Below, piece by piece: positions 17,294 to 25,728 of a stretch of DNA of 64,000 bases (positions within the stretch are counted from its first letter, which is position 1; every line of letters begins with the position of its first letter). The DNA lies in assembly GCF_019083805.1 (NCBI RefSeq), contig NZ_JAHRDV010000006.1:1-64000 (forward strand). The letters are read 5' to 3'. The notes beneath the pieces were generated by a model. It was not told where the DNA came from. It made no database searches and was given only the letters and a program-made list of their open reading frames with translations. Source of the stretch: Acetobacter estunensis. GTDB lineage: Bacteria > Pseudomonadota > Alphaproteobacteria > Acetobacterales > Acetobacteraceae. A program made the position numbers and the translations under genes.

Positions 17294-17764
17294 TTATTTC
17301 GGCTCTTCACGGCGCTGATCGTCAATACGTGTGAGAATTTCGGAGAAATCCTTGGTTTCGCGGAAGTCGCGATAGACACTGGCGAACCGGACATAGCCCA
17401 CCGCGTCGATGGCGTGGAGCGATTCCATCGCCAGCTCACCGATGTGATGGGTGTTGATCTCGCTCTCTCCCGAGGCTTCCAGCCTGCGCACGATGCCGCT
17501 GACCATCTGTTCGATCTGCTCTTCCGACACGGGGCGCTTGCGCAGGGCAATCCGGATGGAGCGGGCCAGTTTCTCGCGATCGAAAGGCGCGCGACGTCCA
17601 TTCACTTTCACCACGATCAGTTCGCGCAACTGCACACGTTCAATGGTGGTGAAGCGTTGTCCGCAGGTGGCGCAGGCGCGGCGGCGGCGGATGGACGTGC
17701 CGTCTTCCATGGGACGACTGTCCTTCACCTGTGTTTCGGCTTCGCTACAGAACGGACACCGCAT
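17294..17764 (-). CDS. nrdR: Transcriptional repressor NrdR
   Basis: NrdR represses ribonucleotide reductase genes in response to (d)ATP levels. The zinc ribbon is complete: MRCPFCS at the N-terminus and [10 protein letters not shown] about 30 residues later. The ATP-cone that follows starts [20 protein letters not shown]. Length (156) is standard. It heads the nrdR-nusB-thiL cluster. It is divergent from the PCuAC-like gene, with about 180 bases between. No ribonucleotide reductase gene is in the window. Confidence 0.96.
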   Translation of the reverse strand: MRCPFCSEAETQVKDSRPMEDGTSIRRRRACATCGQRFTTIERVQLRELIVVKVNGRRAPFDREKLARSIRIALRKRPVSEEQIEQMVSGIVRRLEASGESEINTHHIGELAMESLHAIDAVGYVRFASVYRDFRETKDFSEILTRIDDQRREEPK

Positions 17765-17945
17765 ACGGGTTCCTTTATGAGAGGTAAGAGAGAAGACCGG
17801 TGCGCGAACCCTGCCATGCAGGCCGCGCCATGATCCTCTCGCGCGTGGCTCGTGTTATAGCCGCTTGCGGGATGGATGTCCCGCATCGGTCACGCGACCA
17901 TCATGTCAGTGTCCGGATGCTGTCAGGATTTGAGGAGCCGGTTTC

Positions 17946-18530
17946 ATGGGTCTGGGTGAAGTGCTGCGCGTGCGATCGGTAAGAGCGGCGGGATGGTTGG
18001 GTGGCGTGCTGGCGTTACCGCTTGCCTTTGGAATGATGGCAACCGCTTTGGCCGACAGCGCGAGCCACATGGCTGATCCTACGGCTGGCAACCCGCAGGC
18101 TCCGATGGCTGCGACGGATCTGCCGGGACAGGAGCACGCGGCCGAAGATGTGACAATCCGCGATGGCTGGATGCAGCATGTGGGGCCGGGTGGAGCGCAT
18201 CTGGGCATCTATTTCACGGTCGAGAACAAGTCGGACACACCGCATCTGATCGACGGCATTACGTCGCCCTCCTGCACAGCTATGTATGGTTATCACTCCG
18301 ACCTTGAAGTCTCCTCGCTGACACGCGACCTGTTCAAGCATCTCACGCTGCCCCCCAATCAGGGGCTGACGTTTCCGCCGGGTGGGTATCATCTGGTGTG
18401 CGAGATCGGAGACAAGGGAGAGGTTCGGGAAGGCTCGGAAGTGGCTGTTCGGTTTCATTTCCTCGGGGGATCGGAGAAGATCGTGAAGTTTCAGGTGCGG
18501 GCGGCACGGCCTTATTTCGGGCCGACTTAA
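17946..18530 (+). CDS. PCu(A)C-like exported protein (DUF461) with altered copper ligands
   Basis: This 194-residue protein has an N-terminal hydrophobic segment (WLGGVLALPLAFGMMATALA) acting as signal peptide or anchor. The cupredoxin-like domain that follows keeps the family order: DVTIRDGWMQHVGPGGAHLG, YFTVENKSDTPHLIDGI, and PPGGYHLVCEI near the end. Canonical PCuAC proteins bind Cu(I) through H-x-M and a distant H-M pair and deliver copper to cytochrome oxidase. Here the final H-x-M reads HLV and the first pair HSD, so both ligand methionines are missing. A copper-chaperone role is therefore doubtful. No cytochrome oxidase gene is nearby. Confidence 0.78.
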   Translation: MGLGEVLRVRSVRAAGWLGGVLALPLAFGMMATALADSASHMADPTAGNPQAPMAATDLPGQEHAAEDVTIRDGWMQHVGPGGAHLGIYFTVENKSDTPHLIDGITSPSCTAMYGYHSDLEVSSLTRDLFKHLTLPPNQGLTFPPGGYHLVCEIGDKGEVREGSEVAVRFHFLGGSEKIVKFQVRAARPYFGPT

Positions 18531-18716
18531 GGTCCGCTCGACCGGTTGCGCTGTCTGAGCGCGCGTCTGTGGCTTGAAAGCGGTCTCACGTCACCGCTCC
18601 AGCGCTCTCGAAAGAGAAGGGCTGATTCATTCGGCCGCGACGATATTTTTTCGGAACACGTTACGTCGCGGTGGCGTTGATGTGCGCGACGGGCATTAAC
18701 CGAATTCCCGCTTCGG

Positions 18717-18745
18717 TTGTATGTTAATAAAAAATTAGGCATATA
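18717..18745 (+). promoter_or_regulatory. Candidate promoter of the XRE regulator at 18773
   Basis: TTGTAT and CATATA are separated by 17 bases, within an AT-rich island 28 bases before the GGAGG-preceded start codon. Spacing and position fit a housekeeping promoter, but the match is by eye only. Confidence 0.3.
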
Positions 18746-18772
18746 TTGCGCGCGTTGCAAACGGAGGTAGCG

Positions 18773-19285
18773 ATGAGTGACGGGGAATCGCGAAGCGGCA
18801 ATATCGATGCCCATGTGGGAGCCCGTATTCGGTTGCGCCGCACGATGCTCGGACTCTCGCAGGAAAAGCTGGGAGAGGCGATCGGCCTGACCTTTCAGCA
18901 GGTCCAGAAATACGAACGCGGCACGAACCGGGTCAGTGCCTCACGCCTGTTCGACATTGCCCGTGTTCTCGATGTGCCCATAGGCTTTTTCTATGACGAT
19001 ATGATGCGGGAGGACGGGCAGGAGTCCGCCGAGGCATCCCCTGTTACCGGTTTTGCTGAAGCGCAGCAGAGCTTTGGTGGGCCACCGTCCACGTCGGCTT
19101 TCAGTTCGTCACCAGTCGATGTCGGTCTTTTGTCGCGGCGCGAAACGCAGGATCTGGTGCGGGCTTATTACCGCATTCCGGGTGAAAAGGTGCGCAAGCG
19201 CGTGCTGGAACTTATCCGTTCTCTGAGTGTCACCGACGATCCGGAAACTGGCGGTTCAGGTTCCAAGGAACCGTTCGCTCTCTAA
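18773..19285 (+). CDS. XRE-family transcriptional regulator
   Basis: This 170-residue regulator has an N-terminal HTH_3 domain: GARIRLRRTMLGLSQEKLGE then QVQKYERGTNRVSASRLFDI and VLDVPIGFFYDDM. This pattern is characteristic of an alphaproteobacterial Cro/CI-like group (FQQVQKYERG). A Ser/Pro/Gly-rich linker follows, then a C-terminal helix pair (DLVRAYYRIPGEKVRKRVLE), probably for oligomerisation. The start ATG has ACGGAGGT five bases upstream. It lies alone between converging and unrelated genes; targets unknown. Confidence 0.9.
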   Translation: MSDGESRSGNIDAHVGARIRLRRTMLGLSQEKLGEAIGLTFQQVQKYERGTNRVSASRLFDIARVLDVPIGFFYDDMMREDGQESAEASPVTGFAEAQQSFGGPPSTSAFSSSPVDVGLLSRRETQDLVRAYYRIPGEKVRKRVLELIRSLSVTDDPETGGSGSKEPFAL

Positions 19286-19297
19286 ATTCACAGCGCC

Positions 19298-19726
19298 TCA
19301 GACAAGAGGCGGCGGCATGAGCGGGGTCCAGTGCGTTGGTTTCGCATGCGGAGCCTCGACCCAGGAGCGTAGCTGCGGATCCCACCGGTCCAGCCACAGA
19401 TAATCGCCACGCCCTTTTATACGCAGGAAAAGAAAGACAGCCGTTCCGTTGAGGGGCGCGGTCGCGATGGGACGCCAAGCGTGGTCCACAAACGCGGTGA
19501 GAGCCAGTTGCATTCGCGTGCGATAGAGAGCTTTGGCCTTGGGGTCGAGAGTGTCCCAGTCCCCTTCGCAATAGGCGTAATAAGCACGCGCTGCCACTTC
19601 GAGTTGATCTGGAGAGATTACGGCGGCTGCGGTTGCAGGGGGCCGAGGTGGGCGCGGGACAAGGGACACGGGGGGCATGAGCCTCTGTGCTGGAGTGAAT
19701 GCCAAGAGTGGCATGACGACGAACAC
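19298..19726 (-). CDS. DUF551-like hypothetical protein
   Basis: This 142-residue protein has a Pro-rich N-terminus that may be a weak membrane or signal segment (MFVVMPLLAFTP). The C-terminal core is WRPIATAPLNGTAVFLF, then LWLDRWDPQLRSWV and the terminal THWTPLMPPP, which matches the DUF551 signature (W-P-I-T-A-P, and T-H-W-x-P-L). DUF551 is common in phage and bacterial small proteins and has no known activity. It converges on the XRE gene, with 12 bases between stops. Confidence 0.65.
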   Translation of the reverse strand: MFVVMPLLAFTPAQRLMPPVSLVPRPPRPPATAAAVISPDQLEVAARAYYAYCEGDWDTLDPKAKALYRTRMQLALTAFVDHAWRPIATAPLNGTAVFLFLRIKGRGDYLWLDRWDPQLRSWVEAPHAKPTHWTPLMPPPLV

Positions 19727-19887
19727 GTAACAGGACTATGGCGGAGTGATGATGAACGACAAGGAAATCATGCCGTCATAATGGTTGGGGCGCGTAACAG
19801 TTCAATGGCTACGGCATGGCACGTGACGTTCCCCCGATTTTGCACTACACGCAAGGATCGAGAACGCACGAGGAACGGGGAAGCGCC

Positions 19888-20424
19888 ATGGCAGGCAGCG
19901 TCAACAAGGTTATTCTGGTCGGCAATCTGGGGCGCGATCCGGAAGTGCGCACCAGCCAGAGCGGCCAGAAGATTGTCAGTCTCTCCGTGGCGACGAGCGA
20001 GACGTGGAATGATCGCGCAAGCGGTGAGCGCCGCGAGCGCACGGAATGGCATCGTGTCGTGGTGTTCAACGACCGTCTGGCGGATGTTGCGGAGCGCTTC
20101 CTGCGCAAGGGTCGCAAGGTCTATCTCGAAGGCACGCTCCAGACCCGCAAATGGACCGACCAGTCCGGGCAGGAGCGTTACACGACGGAGGTTGTGCTGG
20201 ACCGTTTCCGTGGTGAACTTGTGCTGCTCGATGGCCGTGGCTCCGGTGAAGGGGAAGACGGCGGCGGTAGTTATGGTGGTGGCTCGATGGGCGGCGGATA
20301 CGGTGCGCCTGCGGCTCCCCGTCAAGGCGGTGGTGGAGGTGGCGCGCGTGGCGGCACGGGGCCGGCATCACCCGGAGGGTGGGATGCGCCGAACAACGAT
20401 CTGGATGACGAAATCCCGTTCTGA
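19888..20424 (+). CDS. ssb: Single-stranded DNA-binding protein
   Basis: This is a 178-residue SSB. The OB-fold starts [20 protein letters not shown] and contains [11 protein letters not shown] and [20 protein letters not shown] Gly-rich flexible linker follows, and the protein ends DLDDEIPF, the acidic tip that recruits replication and repair partners. ATG 19888 is chosen because GGGGAAG precedes it and the canonical MAGSVNKV start results; an upstream in-frame start at 19816 is unlikely. A strong terminator follows 48 bases later. Confidence 0.97.
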   Translation: MAGSVNKVILVGNLGRDPEVRTSQSGQKIVSLSVATSETWNDRASGERRERTEWHRVVVFNDRLADVAERFLRKGRKVYLEGTLQTRKWTDQSGQERYTTEVVLDRFRGELVLLDGRGSGEGEDGGGSYGGGSMGGGYGAPAAPRQGGGGGGARGGTGPASPGGWDAPNNDLDDEIPF

Positions 20425-20471
20425 GCCAACTGGCAGGCGGTTTTTCCGTCTGAAACTGGGCAAGTCACCGA

Positions 20472-20504
20472 AAGCCGATCAGCCTTTATGCTGGTCGGCT
20501 TTTT
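20472..20504 (+). terminator. Intrinsic terminator after ssb
   Basis: AAGCCGATCAGC (20472-20483) pairs with GCTGGTCGGCTT (20490-20501), a 12-bp stem with one G-U pair and a 6-base loop, running directly into TTTTT. The next gene converges 20 bases later. Confidence 0.88.
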
Positions 20505-20523
20505 GGGGGGCTTTGATCCCGCT

Positions 20524-21852
20524 TTATTTTCGTTTTCGTCCGGTGCTTTTCGCGGGTGCGGGCGGTTTTGCCGCAGGGAAGCCGGGAATGGTGCGGATCA
20601 CGCGCTGGACATGTTCAAGCGTGATGAGGCGCGTACATTCGAACTGACGCGGCGTTCCAGCATGACGCGGACACCACAGAAAATCCTTATGGTCGAAGCG
20701 TAGCGTAGGGTCGTGCCAGCATGAGTTGCAGGCGTGCCAGTTGATGATGCGCCAAGGCGTGTGAAATTCGTTCACCGGGTGGGTGAAGCCCGAAATCATC
20801 ACTACCTTGCAGCGTGCGGCCCAAGCCAGCCAGGACAGACCGCTCGATAGACCGACAAAGAACGCCGCGTGGCGCAGCCAGCGCACCCGCTCGGCCAGAG
20901 ACCGGTTGCCCGTCTGGTCTTCCGCGCCGTAGGGGATATGGTTCCAGACGATGCCGCTGCCATGCACGGGCTTCTGGTCGATGCAGATCACGCGGTAGCC
21001 GCTCTCGCGCAGGAATTGCACGAGCTGCCGCCAGCCATCGGGGTTGTTCCAGTATTTGCACTGTGAACTGCTCTGCGCGGCGATGCAGACATAGGGCTCG
21101 TCGATAGGGGGCGTGGGATCCTCGTCGGGGGCCAGATCGGGCGGCTGCTCCGTCGGGTCCACGCCCAGAATGTAGCCCGCCGTGCGGTGCAGACCGACCA
21201 GCCGGAAGTCGCAGGGCTGCCAGATATTGGTCTTGTCGTCGAAAAACAGACCCAGCGTGTAGGTGGCGTAGAAGGTCTTGAGCCGGTCGCTGCCTTCGAG
21301 TTCCTCGGGTGTGACGAAGTGGATGTGTGGGTAGGTGTCGCGAAACAGCGGGATGATGGAGGCGGCCATCGAGCAGGTGACGCGGCAGCCGCGCGTGTCG
21401 GCCAGCCGCGCGACGTAGGGAAACCAGCCCAGCGTGTCGCCCAGCGTACCGACGGGGAGTTGCACCAGCACATCGCGGTCGCGGCAGTCGAACTCGTGGG
21501 CGAAGACGGTGCCGGTGGCGTCCTTCACCTCGATCCCGAAGCGGACGTAGAATCGCTTGGCGCTGTTGACGGTGGCCTTGCCAGCCGTGGTCTCGAACAG
21601 GGTGTTGCCGGTGTCGAGATCGGTCAGGCGGATGGTCCATTTTCCTTCGGGAAGCTGGACCCGGCAGCCGAGATTGAAATCGTAGCGCAGGCCGCCGGGG
21701 CCCTCCTGCGTGGGCAGGGCTGCGGGCTCGACGAAGGCGCCCCTGCCGGGTTTGGGGTCGTCCGAGGGCGGGCTGTTGGCCGCCTGCGCGGAAGAGGAGG
21801 CGATCGGGGCGCAAGCCGGGGCATCGGCAACGGCGGCGTCAGTATCGGTCAT
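20524..21852 (-). CDS. Autotransporter-type strand-loop-strand O-heptosyltransferase (TibC/BAHT-like)
   Basis: The 442-residue protein resembles bacterial autotransporter heptosyltransferases, which add heptose to serines of strand-loop-strand repeats in adhesins. A GT-B heptosyltransferase-like core is seen in YVCIAAQSSSQCKYWNNPDG and FFVGLSSGLSWLAWAARCKV. Near the C-terminus Cys375, Cys378, Cys394 and Cys406 (CNSC, LWC, FEC) form a CxxC-x15-C-x11-C set. TibC family members coordinate an iron through four such cysteines. The first 50 residues are Ala/Pro-rich and probably disordered. No ADP-heptose or autotransporter gene is adjacent; possible acceptors in the window are the repeat proteins at 27085 and 54140. 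Confidence 0.75.
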   Translation of the reverse strand: MTDTDAAVADAPACAPIASSSAQAANSPPSDDPKPGRGAFVEPAALPTQEGPGGLRYDFNLGCRVQLPEGKWTIRLTDLDTGNTLFETTAGKATVNSAKRFYVRFGIEVKDATGTVFAHEFDCRDRDVLVQLPVGTLGDTLGWFPYVARLADTRGCRVTCSMAASIIPLFRDTYPHIHFVTPEELEGSDRLKTFYATYTLGLFFDDKTNIWQPCDFRLVGLHRTAGYILGVDPTEQPPDLAPDEDPTPPIDEPYVCIAAQSSSQCKYWNNPDGWRQLVQFLRESGYRVICIDQKPVHGSGIVWNHIPYGAEDQTGNRSLAERVRWLRHAAFFVGLSSGLSWLAWAARCKVVMISGFTHPVNEFHTPWRIINWHACNSCWHDPTLRFDHKDFLWCPRHAGTPRQFECTRLITLEHVQRVIRTIPGFPAAKPPAPAKSTGRKRK

Positions 21853-21948
21853 GAAAACGTCTAATGCCTGTTGTCTGTGCGAGACGCGACCAAGGCCGCG
21901 ACGATGAAAATGGTTTTATCGAATCCAGACGGTCAGGCTCTCAGACCC

Positions 21949-22470
21949 TCAAGGTTCACCGGCTGCGCTGGCGCCCCCGACAGCATCCTGCCCCCGTCCT
22001 GATTGTCCGGCATACGTATGATAGGTGAAGGAAGAGTTGTACGGAGCGGCCACGGGCGCGATGAAGCGCGTGGGAACGCCGAAGAAATTGAACTGCGTCG
22101 CGCCGTTATTGGCATCGCGGGGAATCTGCTGCGCTTCGATGGAAGGCAGGGGAGAGCCGTGCGGCGTCTCGCGGATGGACAGCGGGTAGCGCGCGCTCAG
22201 CGTCTCGTCGAAATCCTCGACCGGTGTGTAGCCATCAGGCAGCGGCTGCGCGCCCTCCTGCGATTCCAACGAACGGGGATGCGTCTCGGTCTGTGGGGAA
22301 GGGAGTGTGGTGTCGGTGGTTATCGGCGCTTTGTGGGCCGCATGGCGTGGCGCGGCCAGAACGGCATTGTCTGGGAGAAGCGTCATGCTGGCCACCAATG
22401 CCAGTAACCCGCCCGTCATGCGGGCCGGTAAAGCGACGGAGCGCCGGGTGGCGGGAGAGGATGCGGGCAT
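21949..22470 (-). CDS. Exported hypothetical protein
   Basis: This 173-residue protein has a plausible signal peptide (RMTGGLLALVASMTLLPDNA, cleavage near VLAAP). The mature part is polar and Pro/Thr-rich, with aromatic patches such as QFNFFGVPTRFIAPVAAPYN. No domain is recognised. The chosen ATG (22470) gives an intact signal peptide; the open frame continues far upstream, antisense to the EcsC gene, but that part is not protein-like. The ribosome-binding site is weak. It is divergent from the EcsC gene. Confidence 0.6.
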   Translation of the reverse strand: MPASSPATRRSVALPARMTGGLLALVASMTLLPDNAVLAAPRHAAHKAPITTDTTLPSPQTETHPRSLESQEGAQPLPDGYTPVEDFDETLSARYPLSIRETPHGSPLPSIEAQQIPRDANNGATQFNFFGVPTRFIAPVAAPYNSSFTYHTYAGQSGRGQDAVGGASAAGEP

Positions 22471-22608
22471 GGCACAAGGTTCCGTGACAAAAGAGCGGAC
22501 CAGAGTCCGACGTATGACGCTTGCGGTCAACGAATGTTTCCGCAACCCTGCGCGATCTTGGGCGCTTGCGCTATGATGGATGCATCGAACACAACGGGAC
22601 GAGGGCAG

Positions 22609-23460
22609 ATGACGGGAAGCACGGGAAGCCAGCTTGCTCCAATGGCACTCACGGACGGGCAGATCCTGGAGCTTGAGCGGGCGCTGGAGCAGGTGGAGAC
22701 CGGGCGCGGTGTTCTGGTGCGCATGGCCGATCTCATGGGCGGCGCCGTAGGCCACGCCGCGCGGCTTGGTCTGCAGGGGCTGGGCATGACGCCGCGGATT
22801 CAGGAGAAGCTCAAAGGCATTGCCGAGACCGCGATTTCTCGCGCCTTCGATGTCGCTCTGTTGGGAATGTCGGGTCCGGCGGCAAACCTGCGTGCGCCTG
22901 AGGATATCCCCACAGATGGCAAATCGGTGCGTGACCGCGCCCTGCAGGCCGCCGTGGCCGTCTCCGGTGTGGTGGGCGGGTTTACAGGTGTGGCAGGGCT
23001 TGCGCCGGATATCGGCTTCACCACCTTGACCATCATGCGCGAGATTGCGCGGATCGCTCGTGAAGAAGGCGAGGATCTGTCGGATCCAGAGGCGCGTCGG
23101 GCCTGTCTGGAAGTCTTCGCGCTGCGGGCCTTCCCCAACATTGGAGAGGGACGCGAGAGCGAACTGGGTTATTTCTCCGCCCGCACGGTGCTGAGGGGGC
23201 GCCCGGTGGTGATGCTGATCTCGGAGGTCGCGTCCCATTACGGGCTGGCGCTGGGCCATAAGGTCTCGCTCCAGCTTATGCCCGTGGCGGGGGCGCTCTG
23301 CGGGGCTTCGCTGAATGCGGCGTTCCTTGCGCATTATCAGGCGCTGGCCCGCGCGCACTTCACCATCCGTCGGCTGGAGCGCCAGCATGGACCGGTCGTG
23401 CGCGATACCGCTGTGGCCCTGCGCGATCAGGCCGTGGCCCGCGCGACGGGCGAAGACTGA
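22609..23460 (+). CDS. EcsC-family protein
   Basis: The product is 283 residues. The central region AAVAVSGVVGGFTGVAGLAPD followed by FTTLTIMREIARIAREEGED is the EcsC signature (named after Bacillus EcsC, a protein near an ABC transporter in that species). It has a long amphipathic glycine-rich stretch but few true membrane helices, so peripheral membrane association is likely. ATG 22609 is chosen for GAGGG six bases upstream. The biochemical role of the family is not established. Neighbours give no hint. Confidence 0.8.
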   Translation: MTGSTGSQLAPMALTDGQILELERALEQVETGRGVLVRMADLMGGAVGHAARLGLQGLGMTPRIQEKLKGIAETAISRAFDVALLGMSGPAANLRAPEDIPTDGKSVRDRALQAAVAVSGVVGGFTGVAGLAPDIGFTTLTIMREIARIAREEGEDLSDPEARRACLEVFALRAFPNIGEGRESELGYFSARTVLRGRPVVMLISEVASHYGLALGHKVSLQLMPVAGALCGASLNAAFLAHYQALARAHFTIRRLERQHGPVVRDTAVALRDQAVARATGED

Positions 23461-23482
23461 AGTCTTTCGGCTTGGGAAGGGA

Positions 23483-23638
23483 TCACGCCTCTTCCCGGGT
23501 CGCGATCCACGCCGCGAACAGGCCGACCAGCAGATAGATCACGAACAGGGTTGCCGCCATTGGCGCGTAATGCGGCGCTACAAGCGGAACGATGGCCCAG
23601 ACCACGAGAGCGGCCATACAGGCGTAGAGCATATGCAT
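23483..23638 (-). CDS. 51-residue two-span membrane protein
   Basis: The minus strand reads MHMLYACMAALVVWAIVPLV, then a short loop and a second helix ending LVGLFAAWIATREEA. It has two short transmembrane helices and an acidic C-terminus. AGGA lies nine bases upstream of the ATG. It is transcribed away from the EcsC gene and lies downstream of the porin on the same strand, 70 bases after it, so it may share the porin transcript. Function unknown. Confidence 0.6.
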   Translation of the reverse strand: MHMLYACMAALVVWAIVPLVAPHYAPMAATLFVIYLLVGLFAAWIATREEA

Positions 23639-23712
23639 CGGGCTGATCCTGTCTCATGCGGGTGTGGCTCGCCTCAGTATGAGCGGCGTCGCACGTCCTG
23701 CACAAGCGTGCG

Positions 23713-25575
23713 TCAGTTCTGGAACGGGTAATAACGGAACGTCACGAACACCGTGTTGCCATTGGCGGTCGGGCGCGTGGTGGCGCCGTGGTCGTCTATG
23801 CCTTTGAAGGCGAATTTCCGGACGTAGGTGTATTGCAGTCCCGCCATCACGCTGCCGTAGCGTCCGTCGAGAAGATGCCACCAGCCGCCCATGGTGAAGG
23901 AGGCGAGCGCCTGTGTCTCGGCATTGCAGGTGCCGAGCATGATGGCGCAGCCCGCGAGATTGGTCGTGGGGGAGCCGTAGCCGTAATAATTGCCGTCCGC
24001 GCCTTCATAGACGGAGCGATGCGCCGCTTCCACGCCGCCATAGGTGTAGAGCAGGAGGTTGCTCGAGGGATGCCCGATCAGGCCAAGCGAGCCGATGATC
24101 TCCTTCAGCGGAGCCGGCGCGCCATTGCTGCGGAAGGTCATGTCAGGAAGCTGGCTCGGACCGTAGCGCCCCACGCCCTTGCCCGCCAGCACGTTGCCCA
24201 CGAGCTGTATCTTGTCGCGCAGCAGGGGCACGGCCATCGAGCCGCCTACACCACCGCCGAACGCCACGCGCGAATGGGCGCGACCGCCCACGCCGTTGCC
24301 GTTGATGACCACGGTGCGGAACCAGCGGGCCAGTCCATAGACCTCGTAATGACCGGCAGAAGTATCGACCGCGCCTTTGAGGACGATGTCCGGGGCAACG
24401 TCCATGCTGTAATGGGCTTCCGGATCTAGCATGCCCGAGCCGGTGCTGTTGTACACCACATGCGGGCCGGTAGTGTGGCCGGCGGCAGCGGGAATGGAAT
24501 CCCCCGAGACCAGCGTGGAATCATCGAAGCCCAGCGTCGCCTGCGGTGTCTCCACCGACAGGCCGAGCCACCATTTGCGGTTGAAGTCCTTGATGAAACG
24601 GACCTGCGGCACGCGCGTGAAGGTCACGCCGGGAATGAGGTTGCTGTCCACCACGGGAGGCAACTGTTCATGCCGGCGCAGAAGGGTGTTGGCGTAGCCT
24701 GTCGTCAGGCTCCATGCCTGTCCGGCCAGGAAGTGCAGCCCGAGATCGCTGTCATCGGCGGCGAGATAGGCCTGTCGCATCCGTGGCACGTAGCTGTTGG
24801 TCTGCACGGCGTTGGAATTGCTGCCTGATCCGCCGAAATCGGCTTCCACATAGGCCTCAACCTTCACGCCTTTGGCGGGCTTGCCTTCGAGCAGCAGGCT
24901 GAAGCGGCTGAGCTGGGCGGTGGGACGGTATTCCGAAGCATGGGCATTGGGATTGCCGGAATAGGGGAACGAACCCCATGGTGTGGCGGGGCCGGCCGTC
25001 AGATTCTTGTCGCGGTAGATGTTGGACATGTCCACGAAGCCGCCAAGGCGCACTGAGACCGAGCCGATTTTGAAGATGGGCGGCAGGCTGTCCACTTCGG
25101 TCTGGGTCAGCGCGGTGGGGCTGGATGAGGACAGGTTGATGCTCTTGACCGCCTGCGGCATCTCCAGCGCCACCCCATCGGGAACAGCATCTGTCGAAAG
25201 CGGAGGGACTGGCTTGCCGTCGATTAGCATCGGGCCGCTCAGCGCTTCCGTCTTGGGAACGACGGAGACGGGCAGAACAGGCGTTACGTCGGGCGAGACG
25301 GGCATGGCTGAGGCAGACTGCACATTGCGCCGTGTGCGTTCGGGTGCCTGCGCGGAGCGTGTGGTGCGCCGGGGTTCGACGTGCGCCGGATGTTGATTCT
25401 TCTGGAGTTCATGGACCTGCGCCTGCAACTGCAGCACCATGCTGCGAAGCTGGGCGATCTCGGCGGCGCTGTTATCGGCGTGTGCGGGGCGGTCGGTGCA
25501 GGCCAGTGCGACAACAGTCAGGCCCAGAGACACGGCGCCCTGCTTCCCCAGTCGTCGGAAATGCTGTCTGCTCAC
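23713..25575 (-). CDS. Outer-membrane porin (DcaP-like) with N-terminal coiled coil
   Basis: This 620-residue protein has a signal peptide, then a coiled-coil region (AAEIAQLRSMVLQLQAQVHE), a Pro/Ala-rich linker, and a beta-barrel body. The barrel carries the DcaP-like pattern KIGSVSVRLGGFVDMSNIYR and RQAYLAADDSDLGLHFLAGQ. Alternating aromatic strands continue to a C-terminal strand ending RYYPFQN, close to the usual aromatic terminus. DcaP porins in Acinetobacter are trimers that take up small acids and peptides; the solute here is unknown. It is followed on the same strand by a small membrane-protein gene. Confidence 0.82.
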   Translation of the reverse strand: MSRQHFRRLGKQGAVSLGLTVVALACTDRPAHADNSAAEIAQLRSMVLQLQAQVHELQKNQHPAHVEPRRTTRSAQAPERTRRNVQSASAMPVSPDVTPVLPVSVVPKTEALSGPMLIDGKPVPPLSTDAVPDGVALEMPQAVKSINLSSSSPTALTQTEVDSLPPIFKIGSVSVRLGGFVDMSNIYRDKNLTAGPATPWGSFPYSGNPNAHASEYRPTAQLSRFSLLLEGKPAKGVKVEAYVEADFGGSGSNSNAVQTNSYVPRMRQAYLAADDSDLGLHFLAGQAWSLTTGYANTLLRRHEQLPPVVDSNLIPGVTFTRVPQVRFIKDFNRKWWLGLSVETPQATLGFDDSTLVSGDSIPAAAGHTTGPHVVYNSTGSGMLDPEAHYSMDVAPDIVLKGAVDTSAGHYEVYGLARWFRTVVINGNGVGGRAHSRVAFGGGVGGSMAVPLLRDKIQLVGNVLAGKGVGRYGPSQLPDMTFRSNGAPAPLKEIIGSLGLIGHPSSNLLLYTYGGVEAAHRSVYEGADGNYYGYGSPTTNLAGCAIMLGTCNAETQALASFTMGGWWHLLDGRYGSVMAGLQYTYVRKFAFKGIDDHGATTRPTANGNTVFVTFRYYPFQN

Positions 25576-25728
25576 TCCGCCTCTGCTCCATCAGCCGGTT
25601 GGCCGGACCCAATCTCCGGGCGCTTCCGGTAACGGGAGAGTGAATTAACGAAAAACGGAGCGACGCAGATGTGCCAATTTCACGACCCATCCATCCAGCC
25701 CGGTTCTTGAACTCGGGAAAGGAGAAAA

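Noticed and set aside
21949-23388. Full 479-codon extension of the exported-protein frame
   Set aside because: The part beyond 22470 is antisense to the EcsC gene and lacks protein-like composition; a signal peptide appears only with the start at 22470.
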